NCBI GenBank assembly: GCA_001972305.1 | Contig: BDDD01000919.1 | Location: 430,768-494,767, forward strand | DNA: 64,000 bases | Reading direction: 5' to 3' | From: Cephalotus follicularis | Taxonomy: Eukaryota; Streptophyta; Magnoliopsida; Oxalidales; Cephalotaceae | Part shown: piece by piece, positions 1 through 13,609 of the stretch | How the letters are laid out: the number at the start of each line of letters is the position of its first letter | Numbering within the stretch: the stretch's first letter is position 1 | Position numbers and translations under genes: made by a program | Notes under the pieces: generated by a model | Databases searched by the model: none | What the model was told of the DNA's origin: nothing | What the model saw: only the letters and a program-made list of their open reading frames with translations

Positions 1-4
1 AGGG

Positions 5-1817
5 TGTGACACCCTAGCAACAAACTCTATTGCGACAGAGAAATCCAGAGCAGAAATCTCAGACATCAGAACATTTGGGTCGAGCCCAAACGCAAACTCT
101 TCTACAAGATGATATCACTTGACCACAAGGCATGCTACCACACTTATACCAGAACTCAGAACTGAATGCCTACCAGAAATGCATGAGATGCAGATGAGTC
201 TAGAGAATCAGAAAACCAAAAGCTCTGATACCAAACGGTCACGCCTGGACCCAGCCCCGCTGGAATCCGTCGCGCCCACTACTAGGCCAAGTCTCCCATC
301 AGAGACTCACCTCGTAGGTTCAGCAGAACAGAGATTCAGAAAATACATTTATAACAGAAAATTTCTTCAAAACATAAAGAAAACAGAAAAGTTTCTTGAA
401 AAACTTGAAAAAAATTCTAACTCTTAAAATTTTACGAAAATCGGGCATGTAGTATTCGTTTATAGGACTATGCCCCCTGTAAAAAAAAACACAGTTTATA
501 AAAACACACTCTCGAAGGAGGAAAGAGTTTGTAATGGGCTCAGCCCTCAACAGACCACACTCCCGAAGGAGGAAACAGTTTATAAAATGGGCTCAGCCCT
601 CAGCAGATCACAATTTAAACAGAAAACAAGTAATGGGTTGTGCTCTGCCTCAACCATATTAACAAAACTTAAAACTTGAATAGGGTTCAACCCTTTTTAA
701 ATGAAAACAGAACAGTTATATAAACATATAAGTAATGCAGAATTTAAAACATTTATGCAATGATGGTATGCATATGTGACTCTGGTAGCATGCTCTTTTT
801 GTGGTCTCACCTCAGCAGACAGACAGACTCCAGCTGACAAAACGCAGCAGACTAACCTGTCAGAACTAAAAACAGAAAACAGAGGAGAGGGTTAGTCCAC
901 AGGACTAGTGAGATGGAACAAAAAGACTCCGTAGAGTTTTGCTCGCATATAAAATATCTTTGTAGAAAAGATATAACAAAATGTAAAACAGCAAAAACAG
1001 AATCAAAATACAGCATCTGATTTATAAAANNNNNNNNNNNGGAGCACGGATCTGGGGCGCGTTGGGTATGGCGCCGCCGCATTTGGCCGGAACGGCCGCG
1101 TTGACCGCGGCTGTCATTCGCCGGCGATCGACGTTCCCGACATCGTCACGGGTCGAGGCCGGCACCGTTCGAACGGTCGCAACGCCAGGAGTCCGAATCT
1201 GGGCTTGCCTTGCCGTGATGACCACCGGAGACGCTGGAACAAAGGAAAACGTGGCCGGGAGAGAGAAGCTCACCGGGCCCAAACGACGCGGTTGCCGGCG
1301 TAGGGGAGGGGCTCGGCGTGCTCGGGACGATGAGGCGGTCCCATTGGTACCCTCGCCGGCGTCAGATCGGCACTGACGCCGACGGCAGAAGGCTGCTAGC
1401 AGAGAGAGACGGGAGAGAGGAGAGAGAGAGAGGGAGAGATGTGAGAGAGAGCGGGAGAGATGCGAGAAATGGCAAAAAATGCTAAAAAAACTTGCATTTC
1501 TTATAAATATATATAATCTTCACCATAACAGAAAGAGTTTTGTCCAGAATTTAACCGTTACGGACAGAAATTGGATGTTTAGGACATACCACTTGGCCTA
1601 TTTTCCGAAATCAGCAGCAGTTTCAGAAAACATCATTTAATTTACAGAAAAGAAAAATCAATTTCTTATGCAGAAAACCATCAGAATAAAATCGTAAAAA
1701 TTTAAATAATGCCATGATGCACATCATGAATGTCAGAAAACAGATTAACAAACCGACAGAAAGACAGAAGCCACGTAGGCTCACAGACATAGACCGTACA
1801 AGGACACGGATGTCACA
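5..1817 (-). mobile_element. Long LTR (solo LTR or 5' LTR), minus orientation
   Basis: The left edge reads TGTGACACCC and the right edge GGATGTCACA, so on the minus strand the unit starts TGTGACATCC and ends GGGTGTCACA, the inverted-end pattern common in long plant gypsy LTRs. On the minus strand there is a TATA-rich segment near 1495-1515 followed by a CT-rich leader (1385-1470) and a GC-rich stretch (1041-1380), as expected for a promoter and the start of a transcript. The right edge falls exactly where copia coding sequence begins (1818), so it is an insertion into that element. Only four bases lie to the left, and they do not match the right flank (TATTG). It is therefore either the 5' LTR of an element extending out of the window or a solo LTR with a lost duplication. 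ORFs here are not credible genes. An 11-base N gap lies inside. Confidence 0.55.
1030..1040. other. Assembly gap (11 N)
   Basis: Eleven consecutive N interrupt the sequence at the junction between an A-rich stretch and a GC-rich stretch inside the first LTR. Real length unknown. Confidence 0.99.
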
Positions 1818-3687
1818 TATTGTGCCACGAAAACGAAAGGCAAATAAGTGTGGTGTACAAAACCCTGATATAGCATTAACAAAAGTAATGTGTTATTTCC
1901 AGAACCCACATTGACTTCGGAGAGAGTACAAAGCCCTGACGTGATTGTGGGATTTCAAAATCAAGAAGTCTCGATTAATTATGCACATAATGAACAAATA
2001 TGGAATCGAGATGAGATTATAGTTAATGACAAGTTTGCCTATGTCGTTGCATTGAATATTTCAAATCCTGTTATGGATCATGAACCACAAAGTGTTGAAC
2101 AATGTCAACAAAGAAATGATTGGCCAAAATGGAAAGATGCAATACAAGTAGAGTTGCAATCTTTGTCCAAACGAGAAGTATTTGGACCAATAATTCAAAT
2201 ACCAAATGGTGTAACCCTTGTTGGATTCAGATGGATATTTTTTCGAAAACGAAATGAGAAAAATGAAATTGTGAGATACAAAGCAAGGCTTGTAGCTCAA
2301 GAGTTCTCACAGAGACCATGTATTGATTACTAGGAAACATATTCTCCAGTTATTAATGGAATCACTTTTCGATTCCTAATTAGTATGGTTGCTTCGAAAG
2401 GACTTGAAACTCGGCTTATGGACGTAGTAACAACATACTTATATGGATAACTTGATAGTGACATATATATGAGAATTCCTGATGGATTTAAAGTTCTTGA
2501 ATCGAACAAATCTCGCCACATGTATTCAATTAAGCTACAACGTTCGTTGTATGGATTGAAACAATCTGGTCGAATGTAGTACAATCGACTAAGTGAATAT
2601 TTAATCAAAGAAGGGTATACAAATGATCAAATATGTCCATATATTTTTATCAAAAAATCTAACGATGGATTTGCTATTATTGCAGTATATGTGGATGACT
2701 TAAATCTTGTAGCTACTTCTGAAGAACTTACAAATATTACGACCTATTTAAATGATGATTTTGAAATGAAAGATCTTGGAAAAACAAAATTTTGTCTTGG
2801 TATACAGGTGGAGCACATATCATATGGGATATTCATCAATCAATCCACATACACTGAAAAGGTTCTTAGTCAATTCAACATGGACAAAGCTTACCCTCTA
2901 AGCACTCCAATGGTCGTCCGATCTCTTGCTGTTAAGAATGATCCATTTCGTCCTCAAGAAAAAGAGGAAGAAATTCTTGGACCTGAAGTCCATTATCTTA
3001 GCGCAATTGGAGCACTATTGTATCTTACAAATTGCACAAGACCTGATATTGCATTTTCCGTTAATTTACTAGCAAGATATAGCTCTACACTAATAAGAAT
3101 GCACTGGAATGAGATTAAACACATAATGCGCTATCTGCGTGGAAGCACTGATATGGGTATATTTTATCCAAGAGGAACAAAATCAACATTGATTGGATAT
3201 GCTGATGCAGGATACTTATCTGATCCACATAAAGCAAGATCACAAACCGGTTATGTCTTTACCTTTTGTGACACTGCTATATCATGACGATCAACAAAAC
3301 AGACAATGACAGCAACTTCTTCGAATCATTCAGAGATCCTTGCAATTCATGAAACAAGCCAAGAATGTATATGGTTGAGATCAATGATTCAACATATACA
3401 AGAATCGTGTGGACTATCTTCGATTAGAAATAATCCCACAGTATTATATGAAGATAATGCTGCTTGTATCACACAACTCAGAGGAGGATATCAAGGGTGA
3501 TCGAACGAAACATATTTCACCAAAATTCTTCTACACCCATGAGCTTCAGACAAATGGTGATATTGATGTACAGCAAATCCGATCAAGTGACAATTTAGCG
3601 GGTTTATTTACGAAGGCATTACCAGGTACTACATCTAAGAAGCTCGGGCATAATATTGGGATAAGTCAGATTAAAGATCTTCATTAA
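1818..3687 (+). pseudogene. Ty1/copia pol fragment: reverse transcriptase and RNase H, broken
   Basis: Translation across three frames reads as the C-terminal half of a copia polyprotein: the linker and start of reverse transcriptase (GFRWIFFRKRNEKNEIVRYK at about 2222-2281), the catalytic YVDDLNLV box near 2688-2711, the TRPDIAF block near 3039, and RNase H (GYADAGY, EILAIHE, LYEDNAACI) to 3687. Internal stops occur at 2331, 2449 and 2577 and near 3285, and there is a frame change near 3480, so no functional protein can be made. Gag, protease and integrase are missing, cut off at the LTR ending at 1817. It lies in the same orientation as eIF4G and about 0.9 kb upstream of its start codon. 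Confidence 0.88.
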
Positions 3688-3834
3688 TACGGTACAAGAA
3701 CTTATGAAATTTTGCTTCAAGGGGAGACTGTACTATTTTTCCTTTACAAATGTTTTTATCCCAATGAGTTTTTCCTAACAAAATTTTAACGAGACAGTCA
3801 TAGTAATGTAGAATATAAATTCAAGGGGGAGTAT

Positions 3835-4043
3835 TGTAAAATTAGGTAATATTAGTCAAAATTATGTATGAATTACTATTCCAACAACCATAATTAATAT
3901 TCTAACAATCCCATAAACTCTTATAAATAAGAATGTAATATTAAGAAAATTAAATAATTCATAATAAAAAATCTCTTATTCTCTCTCAATCTCTCCTTAT
4001 AGTATAATTTTTAATTATTAGTTAATACTACGCATTTATAACA
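3835..4043 (+). repeat. 3' LTR of the decayed copia element
   Basis: A purine-rich primer (TCAAGGGGGAGTAT, about 3821-3834) follows the pol remnant, and the LTR then starts TGTAAAATTAGG and ends near TTATAACA. A TATA-like CTTATAAATAAG lies near 3919, followed by CT-rich sequence. The 5' LTR partner is not in the window, so the ends are inferred from the TG/CA pattern and could be off by some bases. The LTR lies about 360 bp upstream of the first inferred eIF4G intron and could contribute promoter or poly(A) signals. Confidence 0.6.
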
Positions 4044-4594
4044 CTAATAACAATAGTTGATATATAAACTTGAATAACAAATACTAATTGACGTATAATA
4101 AAACAAATAGGGAGAGAGAGTCACAAACGCGCGACTCATTCGATTTCGATCTCCTAAAAAACCTACAACACCTTTTGACCACAACCTCGCCGGTCACTAT
4201 TATTATTATTATTTTATTTATTTTTTGGTTATAATTATCTAATCTCTCTAAATTTACTCTCCTACCAAAACTCACCTTTTTTTAAATTTTTATTTTTGTC
4301 TTCTCTCTAATTTATAATTTTTATTCTCTCTCTCTCCATTTCTATATTGTGATGACCGCCCAATAAAACCCTAATTTCTCTCTCTACACTCTTCACTTCA
4401 CAGGTAACCCTTGCTCTCCACCATCAAACCCTAAAAGTAATAATCATCCTCATTAAATAGATTAAATTGAATAGCATATTTGAATCAATGTTTTGTGTTT
4501 TTTTCTCTAATTGCATTTATATGCGTGATCTGTGTGTGGTTGCAGGATATTTGAACCAAAAAAGGGAAATTGGAGGATTTAAGGAAAGGGATAT
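4044..4594 (+). promoter_or_regulatory. eIF4G upstream region and 5' UTR with a leader intron (4404-4545)
   Basis: This AT-rich stretch becomes CT-rich from about 4320 (repeated TCTCTC), typical of plant 5' leaders. A consensus donor (CACAG|GTAACC at 4403/4404) and acceptor (TTGCAG|GATAT at 4545/4546) mark a 142-bp intron inside the 5' UTR; the start codon follows at 4595. Leader introns in plant housekeeping genes often raise expression. The transcription start is not visible with certainty. A TAT/ATT microsatellite lies at about 4199-4222. Confidence 0.6.
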
Positions 4595-7500
4595 ATGTCC
4601 TTCAATCAATCAAGGCCCGATAAAAGCGAGTCACAAAACCGAAAATCAGGGCGATCCGCGAGCTTTAATCAGCAGCGGACCTCCTCAGCAGCTTACGGTG
4701 GTAAGGGTGCTGGCGCCGGGCCCGCCCCTTCGCCGTCTCTTTCCTCTAATCGAAGGTATTTATGCTAAAGCATGTTTCTTTTTATGTGGATTCTAGAGTT
4801 AGGGTTTCTATATTTCTTGGTCGGGTTCATTAATGATTTTGGAATGTTAATATAGTTTTAATAAGAAGTCTAACAATGCACAAGGAGGACAATCTAGGGT
4901 AACCACACCCCCCGTGGCCAATCCTTTGGAGTCTGCCCCTCGTAATCTGCAGAATGGAGCCCATGCACAATCCCAATTACATGGTATGATCGCATTTGCT
5001 CATCTTGATTTCCTATCTAGATTTTAAAGGATTGATATAATTGAGGATGAACTTGATGAATTTTTGGTTTTGATGAAATAGGAGCATCTGATGCACCGTT
5101 TGTTAGCGCTGTTGCCAAGCCGAGTGAATCGACCGCCACTCAGAGAGGCACCCGTGCTGTTCCAAAGGCTCCAACTCCTCAATCTGCCGCCGTGAGTTCT
5201 GACAATACCGCCCCAACAACCCCAGTAAAGAGTATGGTTTCCTTCGACTTGATGTACATACATGGTTGTAATCTATATTGCTCATAAGAATGCTGCTTGT
5301 GGTTTGGATTTATGGACAGTTTCCTTTTTCTGGTTGTAGATTTGATGTGTTGTTTTTGCTGATATAATTTTTTCTGATGCCTCAGCCCCAGGTGATGTAT
5401 CTAAGGGGTTTGCTTTACAATTTGGATCCATAAGTTCAAGCCTCATGCAGGTACTGTTTTACTTGTTCATAAAGTTTTTTTTAGTGTTGCATGGTGCTCT
5501 ATTTCATATCTTTTTTTTTTTAAAGATTTCAATTATATAGCAAAAGGCTTATGCTTCTATTAATTTTGTAGATTCCAGCTCGCACTAGCTCAGCTCCTCC
5601 GAATTTGGACGAGCAGAAGCGTGATCAGGTTTGCTTGTTTTTTCTTTCCCACCTGGCTGGTATGATTGATAATTGACTGTCTAATGAGGTTTCTGCACAT
5701 CACCATAAACATTCACGAGTTAACTGGACACTTCAACTCTTTTTTTTCCAATCAGTATGAAATGTTGCATCACATGGAATTAAATTTGATATAAACATGA
5801 TGGACGCCTTTTTTACTGAGTACTTCCCATCACGCTCATTCATTTTACCCTTCATTTTGAAATTCCACTTGTTTTTCTGAATTACATATAATTGTTGACA
5901 TTTTATGGCTGGTTTTGTGAGTATAATTAATGGATATGTATCTCACATTGGTTTAATTTCTTATGTTGGCTTATGATTTGTGGATATTTATATTTTTTCT
6001 TACAAAGCTTCTATCCGACTTCTTCACTTACAGGCATGCCATGATTCTTTTAGGCCTGTGCCAAATTTGCCGACACCTTCTGCTTCTAAGCAGCAGTTGG
6101 CAAGGAAGGATGCTGGTACTGCAGACCAGTTTAATGCTGGGGAGGCTCATCCTTCTCTGAAAGCCAAAAAGGAGACTCAAGCCTTACTTGCACCGACTGT
6201 TAACCAAACACAGAAGCCTGTTCTTCCTATTCCTATAACTTCAATGCAAATGCAGTACCACCAGCCGCAGGTGCCGTTTGGTGGTCCCAACGCGCCTATT
6301 CAGACTCAAGGTGTGACAGCTACTTCACTTCAAATGCCGATGCAGATGCCACTAACAATTGGAAATGCTCCCCAAGTGCAGCAGCCAATGTTTGTTCATC
6401 CATTGCAGCCTCAGGGAATTATGCATCAAAGCCAGAGTTTGGGTTTCACAGCACAGATGGGCCCTCCCCAGTTAGTTGGCATGACTGCACAATATCCTCA
6501 ACAACAGGGAGGGAATTTTGGTGGTCCTCGTAAGAACACTATCAAGATTACTTATCCGGATACTCATGAAGAGCTGAGGCTGGATAAACGGACAGATGCT
6601 TATTCAGATGGTGGGTCAACGGTCCCGAGGTCTCATCCTAATATGCCTCAGTCTCAACAAATTCCGTCATTTGGTCCTCCTCATTCAATCAACTATTATC
6701 CCAATTCCTACAACCATGGTTCCGTATATTTTTCAGCTCCAAATTCTCTATCGTTACCCGGTGGCCAGGTAACACAAAATTCCCAAGCGCCGAGATTTAA
6801 CTATCCAGTTAGCCAAGGTCCTCAAAATGTGGCATTCATGAACTCATCAGCTGTTAATTCACTGCCTGTCAACAAGACCACAACTTCAAATGTTGAACAT
6901 GCACGTGATGCACATAATGTAATCTCCTCTGCTATGGTAGGACCAACACAGGTGACAGTTAAGCTAGCTGCTGGTTCTATTGGAGAAAAGGCTGTAGAAT
7001 CCTCTTTGTCAAATAGCTCAGCTGCTTTTGAAAAGGTTGGATCCTCTATAACTGTAAGGCCATATGGGGAATCTGGGGTATCTCATCTCCATAGAAATTC
7101 GGAGACTTCACCTCAAAGCTCTTCACAACTGCCAAAAACTGGCAGTGAAGCATTGGCCTCCAAGTCATTGCCACAATCTGCAGCAGTTTCTGCTGCCGTC
7201 TCTGTTGAGAGCCAGGCATCTAGTTACCTGCCCTCTGCTTCAGCAGCTTTGTCTGAGGAGTCTGTGCCAGTTGCAACCAATTCTGAGGGGAGAAGAAAGG
7301 AGACTTTGAGTAGGTCAAACTCTATTAAAGATCATCAGAAGAAGTCTGTCAAGAAAGGACATGTCCAGCCTCAAAATCAGGTACTCTATGTACTTTGGTT
7401 GATTACCTATCATTTTATGTTGTTCTTTTTCTGACATACATCATGTTATATTTCGTCGGCATCAATTCATATTTGTTCTGAACAGGTTGGTGGGCAATCT

Positions 7501-10500
7501 TCATCAACATCAATGTTGGCTTCACAGATTGCAGAACATGGCATATCAACCAACAGTGGAGTGTCTGAAGCTGTAGAAGCAAAAGCAAGTCTCCTTCCAT
7601 CAGTAATTCATGAGGTTTTGATGGAATCAACTAGAGGTTCACTGTCAAATGTTTGTGCTCCAACTCTCCATGCTTCCGAGGCAAACGTTGACAGTACTAG
7701 GGAAGGCTTTGCTTGTGGTTCATCTGAAATTTATAATGCTAACATCGGAGTTGATGCCTCAGACAGTGTTCGACTTGATAAGCTAGATGATCTTTCCTCA
7801 CCGAATGAACAAAAATCTGAAATTCTTGGAACAGAGGAGGGAGAAATTAAATCTCCTGAAAGGCTGAAACAACATGACAAGAGTTCTACAGAATCAGCTA
7901 CATCGAAACTTACAGTACTAGATAAGCAAACCGAACAACAGGAATCTGTTTCGAAGGAAATTATTATTGGCACTGAGGTTCCAACTTTAGAGTCTGCACT
8001 GGGCGTGATGGACGAACCTGTTAGTTGCTTCATAGCAGTTGACAAAATCTCTGCTAACATGGATGTCTCCACAACTATGGATTCTACAGATGCTGAAAGT
8101 TCTGGTGATAGGGCCTCACCTTTGGATTCCTCTTTGAGAAGAAGTGTTTCCATGGTTAGTAACAAAGTTTCAGTTACAAAATCTGGAATATCAGGTCAGA
8201 AGTCTGCTCATGTTCCAGCCTCCAATCTTTCTCAAGCAACTGTGGAACTTGACAGGGAACAGGACAGAGAAGGTGTGGATAGCACTGGTGGTCGTCTGTT
8301 TTCTGTTCCAGTTTCTGGTTCCAAGGATAAGCCTACTGTAGAAATGCATAGGACAAAGAGTACTACAAAAGGGAAGAGGAATTTAAAAGAAATTCTTCAG
8401 AAGAAAGATGCTGAAGGGACGACTTCTGATCTTTATAATGCATATAAACGTCCCGAGGAAAAGAAAGAAACTTTTGTGTCTTCAGAAATCACAGAAAGCA
8501 CTTCTACTGTAAATTCAAATCAGACAGCTGCTGAAGCCCTCCTGATAGATGACCTAGTAAGCGAATTTGGTGTGCAAAATAAGGCCGAGCTAGATGATTG
8601 GGAAGATGTCGCTGACATTTCGACATTGAAACTGGAAGCTTTAGAAAATGGGAAAAATGGAAATGAAAATATGGCCAAGAAGTATTCCAGAGATTTCCTC
8701 CTGAAATTTGCGGAGCAATGTACTGATCTTCCTGAAGGTTTTGAAATTAGCTCTGATATAGGGGACATATTGAGGAGTGCTAATGCCAATGTTTCTCATC
8801 TTGGTGATCGTGATTTACACTCTAGTCCAGGAAGAGCGGTCGATAGGACAGCAGTTGGATCTCGAATAGACCGTCGTGGGAGTGGTGTGCTTGATGATGA
8901 CCGTTGGAATAAAGTACCTGGTCCTTTTGGTCCAGTGAGGGAAATGCGCCTGGATAGTGGTTATGGAGTCAATGCGGGTTTTCGGCCTGGACAAGTAGGC
9001 AACTATGGTGTTCTGAGGAATCCTCGTGCACAGTCTCCTGTGCAGTATGTTGGAGGGATCCTGTCTGGGCCAATGCAATCCATTGGTTCTCAGGGAGGGT
9101 TGCAAAGAAACAACTCTGATGCTGACAGGTGGCAGCGTGCTTCTAATTTTCAGCTGAAGGGTTTGATTCCTTCTCCACAGACTCCATTACAGATGATGCA
9201 CAAAGCTGAGAAAAAGTACGAGGTGGGTAAAGTGACAGATGAGGAACAGGCCAAGCAAAGGCAGTTGAAAGCTATATTAAACAAGTTAACTCCGCAAAAC
9301 TTTGAAAAACTGTTTGAGCAAGTTAAAGCAGTGAATATTGACAATGCTGGCACTCTCACTGGTGTCATCTCACAGATTTTTGACAAAGCTTTGATGGAGC
9401 CTACGTTCTGTGAAATGTATGCCAATTTCTGCTATTATCTGGCTGGAGAGCTGCCTGATTTCAGTGAAGATAATGAAAAAATAACTTTCAAAAGGTTGCT
9501 TTTGAACAAATGCCAGGAGGAATTTGAGAGGGGTGAGAGAGAGCAAGAAGAAGCTAATAAAGCTGATGAAGAAGGTGAGATCAAACAGTCTGAAGAGGAA
9601 AGGGAAGAGAAGAGAGTTAAAGCGCGAAGAAGAATGTTGGGTAACATTAGACTAATTGGGGAGTTGTACAAGAAGAAAATGCTGACAGAGAGAATAATGC
9701 ATGAATGCATCAAGAAGTTGCTGGGTCAGTATCAGAATCCCGATGAAGAAGATGTTGAGTCTTTGTGCAAATTGATGAGCACTATTGGAGAGATGATTGA
9801 CCATCCCAAGGCCAAGGAGCATATGGATGCATATTTTGACATGATGGCAAACCTATCAAACAACATGAAACTATCCTCTAGGGTTAGGTTCATGCTGAAG
9901 GATTCAATTGATCTAAGAAAGAATAAGTGGCAGCAGAGGAGGAAAGTAGAAGGGCCAAAAAAGATTGAAGAAGTGCACAGAGATGCTGCTCAAGAACGAC
10001 AAGCACAAGTTGGTAGGCTTCCTCGCAATTCCAGCATGAATCCCTCACCAAGAAGAGCACCTATGGATTTCAATCAAAGAGGTTCTATGTTAACATCCCC
10101 AAATGCCCAGCTGGGCAATTTCCGAGGGCTCCCCCCTCAGCTTCGTGGGTTTGGCACACAGGATATACGGTTTGAGGAAAGACAATCTTATGAGGCCAGG
10201 ACCTTGTCAGTTCCCCTGCCACAAAGACCTGTTGGCGAGGATTCTATCACCTTAGGTCCTCAAGGAGGTCTTGCTAGAGGAATGTCCATTAGAGGCCCAC
10301 CGACAACGTCAAGCTCTGCATTAGCGGATATTCCTCCCAATCCTGGGGAGTCAAGGAGAATGGCAGCCGGTTTGAATGGTTTTGGTACCATTTCAGAGCG
10401 GAGCACTTACGGCCCCAGGGAAGATCCAATTCCGAGATATGTACCGGACAGATTTCCAGTTCCTGCTGCTTATGACCAATTGAGTGTGCAAGACCGTAGT

Positions 10501-12719
10501 ATTAATTATGTCAACAGAGACCCAAGGAATCCTGCAAGTAGCTTTGATCGACCACTTCCAACCTCACCTCCCACAAGATTGCAGGGACCACCAGCTTCTA
10601 CTCAAAATGTTCCTCCAGAAAAGGTGTGGCCAGAAGAACGCCTACGAGATATGTCAATGGCAGCAATAAAAGAATTTTACAGGTATCGTTTTTTTCATGC
10701 ATTGTATTCATGCTGTTATTTCTCTTTAATCTGTATGTTTATATTTGTCTTTATAAAATTGTGAATCCATTCCAGGTTATCAATTATTCTTGGGGCCATT
10801 TATGTTTTTGTACCATCTTTACACTTGTTATCTACTGTTAAACATATCATTTAAGTTTCTTCTTCTTATGATGAGTAGAGATATCAGAATGCCATGTCTT
10901 TGAATAATGGCTCCTCACAGATGTTTGGTGTATTTTCAGATATAGTTTGCGCAAAATGGAATTTGGACTTATATGTAATTATTATGCTTGTAGTACTTTT
11001 AGAGGCATGTATCGATTGATCTGGGAAAAACAATTAAGTAACCACTTGTCAACATTTGGGTTTGCAACAATTGATGAGATAATATTTGAAATATTATTAT
11101 TGAGATGGCATAGTGATGAAACAATAATAGAGATTGTTTCTTCTCTCTTTTATTGTAGGCCTATGTTGTGTGACTATGTATGATGGTTCTCTGTTTGCCT
11201 TATCTTGACCTTTGTATATTCCTTTGTCCCCTTAGTGAATCAAGTCGGTCACTTAAAATAGTATGCTTAATCTGTCAAGAATTGAATTGATGACCGCTGT
11301 CCTAAATAGCTATTGTCTCATACACTGTATCAGATCCTTGGTGAGGAAATAAGCATTAGGCGCGAAGAGTTTAATTTTTTCTTGTCAAACCTGTTGCTGT
11401 GGTCTGATTCTTTGAAAGGGTTTGTCATACCTTCTTAGGTCAATAAGTTTGGAAAGGAAGTTGAAATGGGCTACAAGGCACCATATGTGTACCCATAGCA
11501 GCTGAAATTGAAATGATTACCGATTCAGTTTGGTTGAGGACAAATAAGGAAGTTGGGTTTGGTTAACTTCTCATCCTGGAACTTTTTAGTTTGGTGGAAT
11601 TGGTTCTAAAGGAGTGAATTTGTCCAGATAGATTCCGTAACAACTCTTATAAATTTAGAAATTAAATGCTGTTTCTGTCTTCTTTATTTCGTTCTTTCAT
11701 GTGCTTTCTGGAACAACAGTTCTTATTCCATCGTTCATATTCAAGACCATCCAAGGTTTTCCATTAGCTGTTGAAAATACAGATTAAGCTTTTAGGTAAT
11801 GCGTAATCTCAGGGGCTCTTTATTATGCAGACAGCTGTGTGGTCCAAAAGGTTACAAATTCCGCACAAATGTGGTTTTGATCAATGTTGTATAATAGAGT
11901 TGTGATAAATGACTCCTACAAAACATTTTATGAGATGCGTTGTTCTTTACAAGTAGTCTTAATACCTTGTATATAAATTTCTTGGAGCAAAGATGCAAGT
12001 TTTGAATAAATTTATCTTTGTACTTGCTAGTGATTTTAATTAAGCCACCTTTCCACTCCCCTCTCCCTTTCTTTTCTCAGTGCCAGGGATGAGAAAGAAG
12101 TTGCCTTGTGCATCAAAGATTTGAATTCTCCAGGTTTCCATCCTTCGATGATCTCTCTGTGGGTCATAGACTCATTTGAGAGAAAGGACATGGAAAGGGA
12201 TCTCTTGGCTGCGCTACTTGTGAATCTTACAAGGTCACGGGATGGCGTATTGAGTCAGGGCCAGCTTATCAAAGGGTAGAAAACAGACATCACATTTTAA
12301 TGATTAAATAATTTTATACAGCTTTTTACAACTTTGATTTATTTGTTTTGTTCAATTTTTAATATATCAAAAAACTCCATTGACCCAGGTTTGAATCTGT
12401 TCTCACTACTTTGGAGGATGCAGTGAATGATGCTCCAAAAGCGGCAGAATTTCTTGGCCAAATCTTTGCCAAAGCTGTTTTGGATAATGTGATTCCCATG
12501 AGGGAGATTGGGCGGTTGGTGTATGAAGGCGGAGAGGAGCCGGGCCATCTTTTAGAAATTGGGCTTGCAGGTGATGTTCTTGGTAGCACCTTGGAGATGA
12601 TTAAATTAGAGAAGGGAGAAACTGTCTTGAATGAGATTCGTACGAGTTCCAACTTACGATTGGAGGATTTCCGGCCTCCAAATCCTAACAGATCAAGGAT
12701 ATTAGAAAATTTTATTTAG
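4595..12719 (+). CDS. EIF4G: Eukaryotic translation initiation factor 4G (eIF4G), plant type
   Basis: Scaffold of the cap-binding complex in the cytosol: it joins eIF4E, eIF4A and eIF3 to recruit the 40S ribosome. Coding exons are 4595-4755, 4856-4983, 5082-5231, 5386-5450, 5572-5628, 6034-7380, 7486-10682, 12081-12275 and 12389-12719. All have GT/AG borders and phases that join to one 5631-nt frame (1876 residues). The N-terminus MSFNQSRPDKSESQNR matches the family start. The first 1000 residues are low-complexity Q/S/P-rich. The eIF4E-binding motif YSRDFLL (YxxxxL plus hydrophobic) has its Tyr at residue 1036. MIF4G spans about 1227-1450 (QRQLKAILNKLTPQNFEKLF onward), with an acidic/basic insert. 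MA3 spans about 1692-1815 (MISLWVIDSFERKD), and the tail ends NRSRILENFI. The length is slightly above the Arabidopsis protein. No stop or frameshift was found, so it looks functional. Intron 7 is long (1398 bp). Confidence 0.96.
10683..12080 (+). other. Long intron 7 of eIF4G
   Basis: A 1398-bp intron separates the MIF4G-linker exon from the MA3 exons; its donor is CAG|GTATCG and its acceptor TTTTCTCAG|TGCC. The sequence is AT-rich with no coding potential. I see no LTR ends or clear terminal inverted repeats in it. ORFs inside are short and unsupported. Confidence 0.85.
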
Positions 12720-13609
12720 AGGATACTGATGCTCATTGTATCTTTTTAGAAGAAATTCATGCCCCTTGCTTAATAGGGTAATTTTATTAATTTGCAAGAT
12801 ATTTTGCCTTTTGGGGTGGGTTGGGATTTATATATGGGTTTCTTCTCGTTGTTTTAGTATTATATATTTCAAAATATTCACTGCAATGCAATTATGAAAG
12901 GTTCAAATTCAATTGAGCATAAAGTATTTTTCAGCCACCTCGTCTTACGAATCGACTTAGTAAGTGCCCCCATCAACTTATGAATTGCTTGCCTCTCGTG
13001 TCATCTCGTAATTAATTTTTGTTTCTTTATTGTTTAGTGTCAGTTTCTATCATATGCTGAAAATGATGTCAATTTCATCTCATAATATGATATTTACGAA
13101 TGGTATTTTTCAAGTTTAAATTTTGCTGCGCATTAAAAAATTCGATGCAGGAATGGAATGCACAACAAAACATCTTTGCATCTACGAATCTCAAAATCAG
13201 TACACCCTAAAATCCTGACATGTTAAGTTGTCAACATGTGCTTCTAAGCACATGCAAATAAGACATTAACCACTAATGCTCATGGGTTCTTAAGTATTAT
13301 GGGATAATTTTCACTGATACCATAAAAAATTACTACAGGGCCTGAAAAATCATCAGTCCCGGCACTTAAGAGAAATATCAGCGACTGACCCGTTCTCAAG
13401 AGTGGTAATTATGAACGAGGGTTAGTGCTTAGAGGGTGATCCCAAAATTTTTCATATATAATAGAATATTTATGCACTATCCTGGATGAATTATTGATTA
13501 TTTATCATAATAATATTCTTTTTATGAACGTGATAATTTATAAATAAATAAATAAACATATTTTTAAAATACATATATAACAAAGAAATAAATAATTCTT
13601 TTATCATTG
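12720..13609. other. eIF4G 3' UTR and intergenic DNA
   Basis: About 200 bp of T-rich sequence after the eIF4G stop is the likely 3' UTR; no canonical AATAAA is close to the stop. The remainder to 13609 is AT-rich with no gene, no RNA gene and no recognised repeat. Confidence 0.6.

Noticed and set aside
1022..1376. ORFs on both strands in a GC-rich stretch
   Set aside because: Inside the first LTR and partly read through the N gap; no domain.
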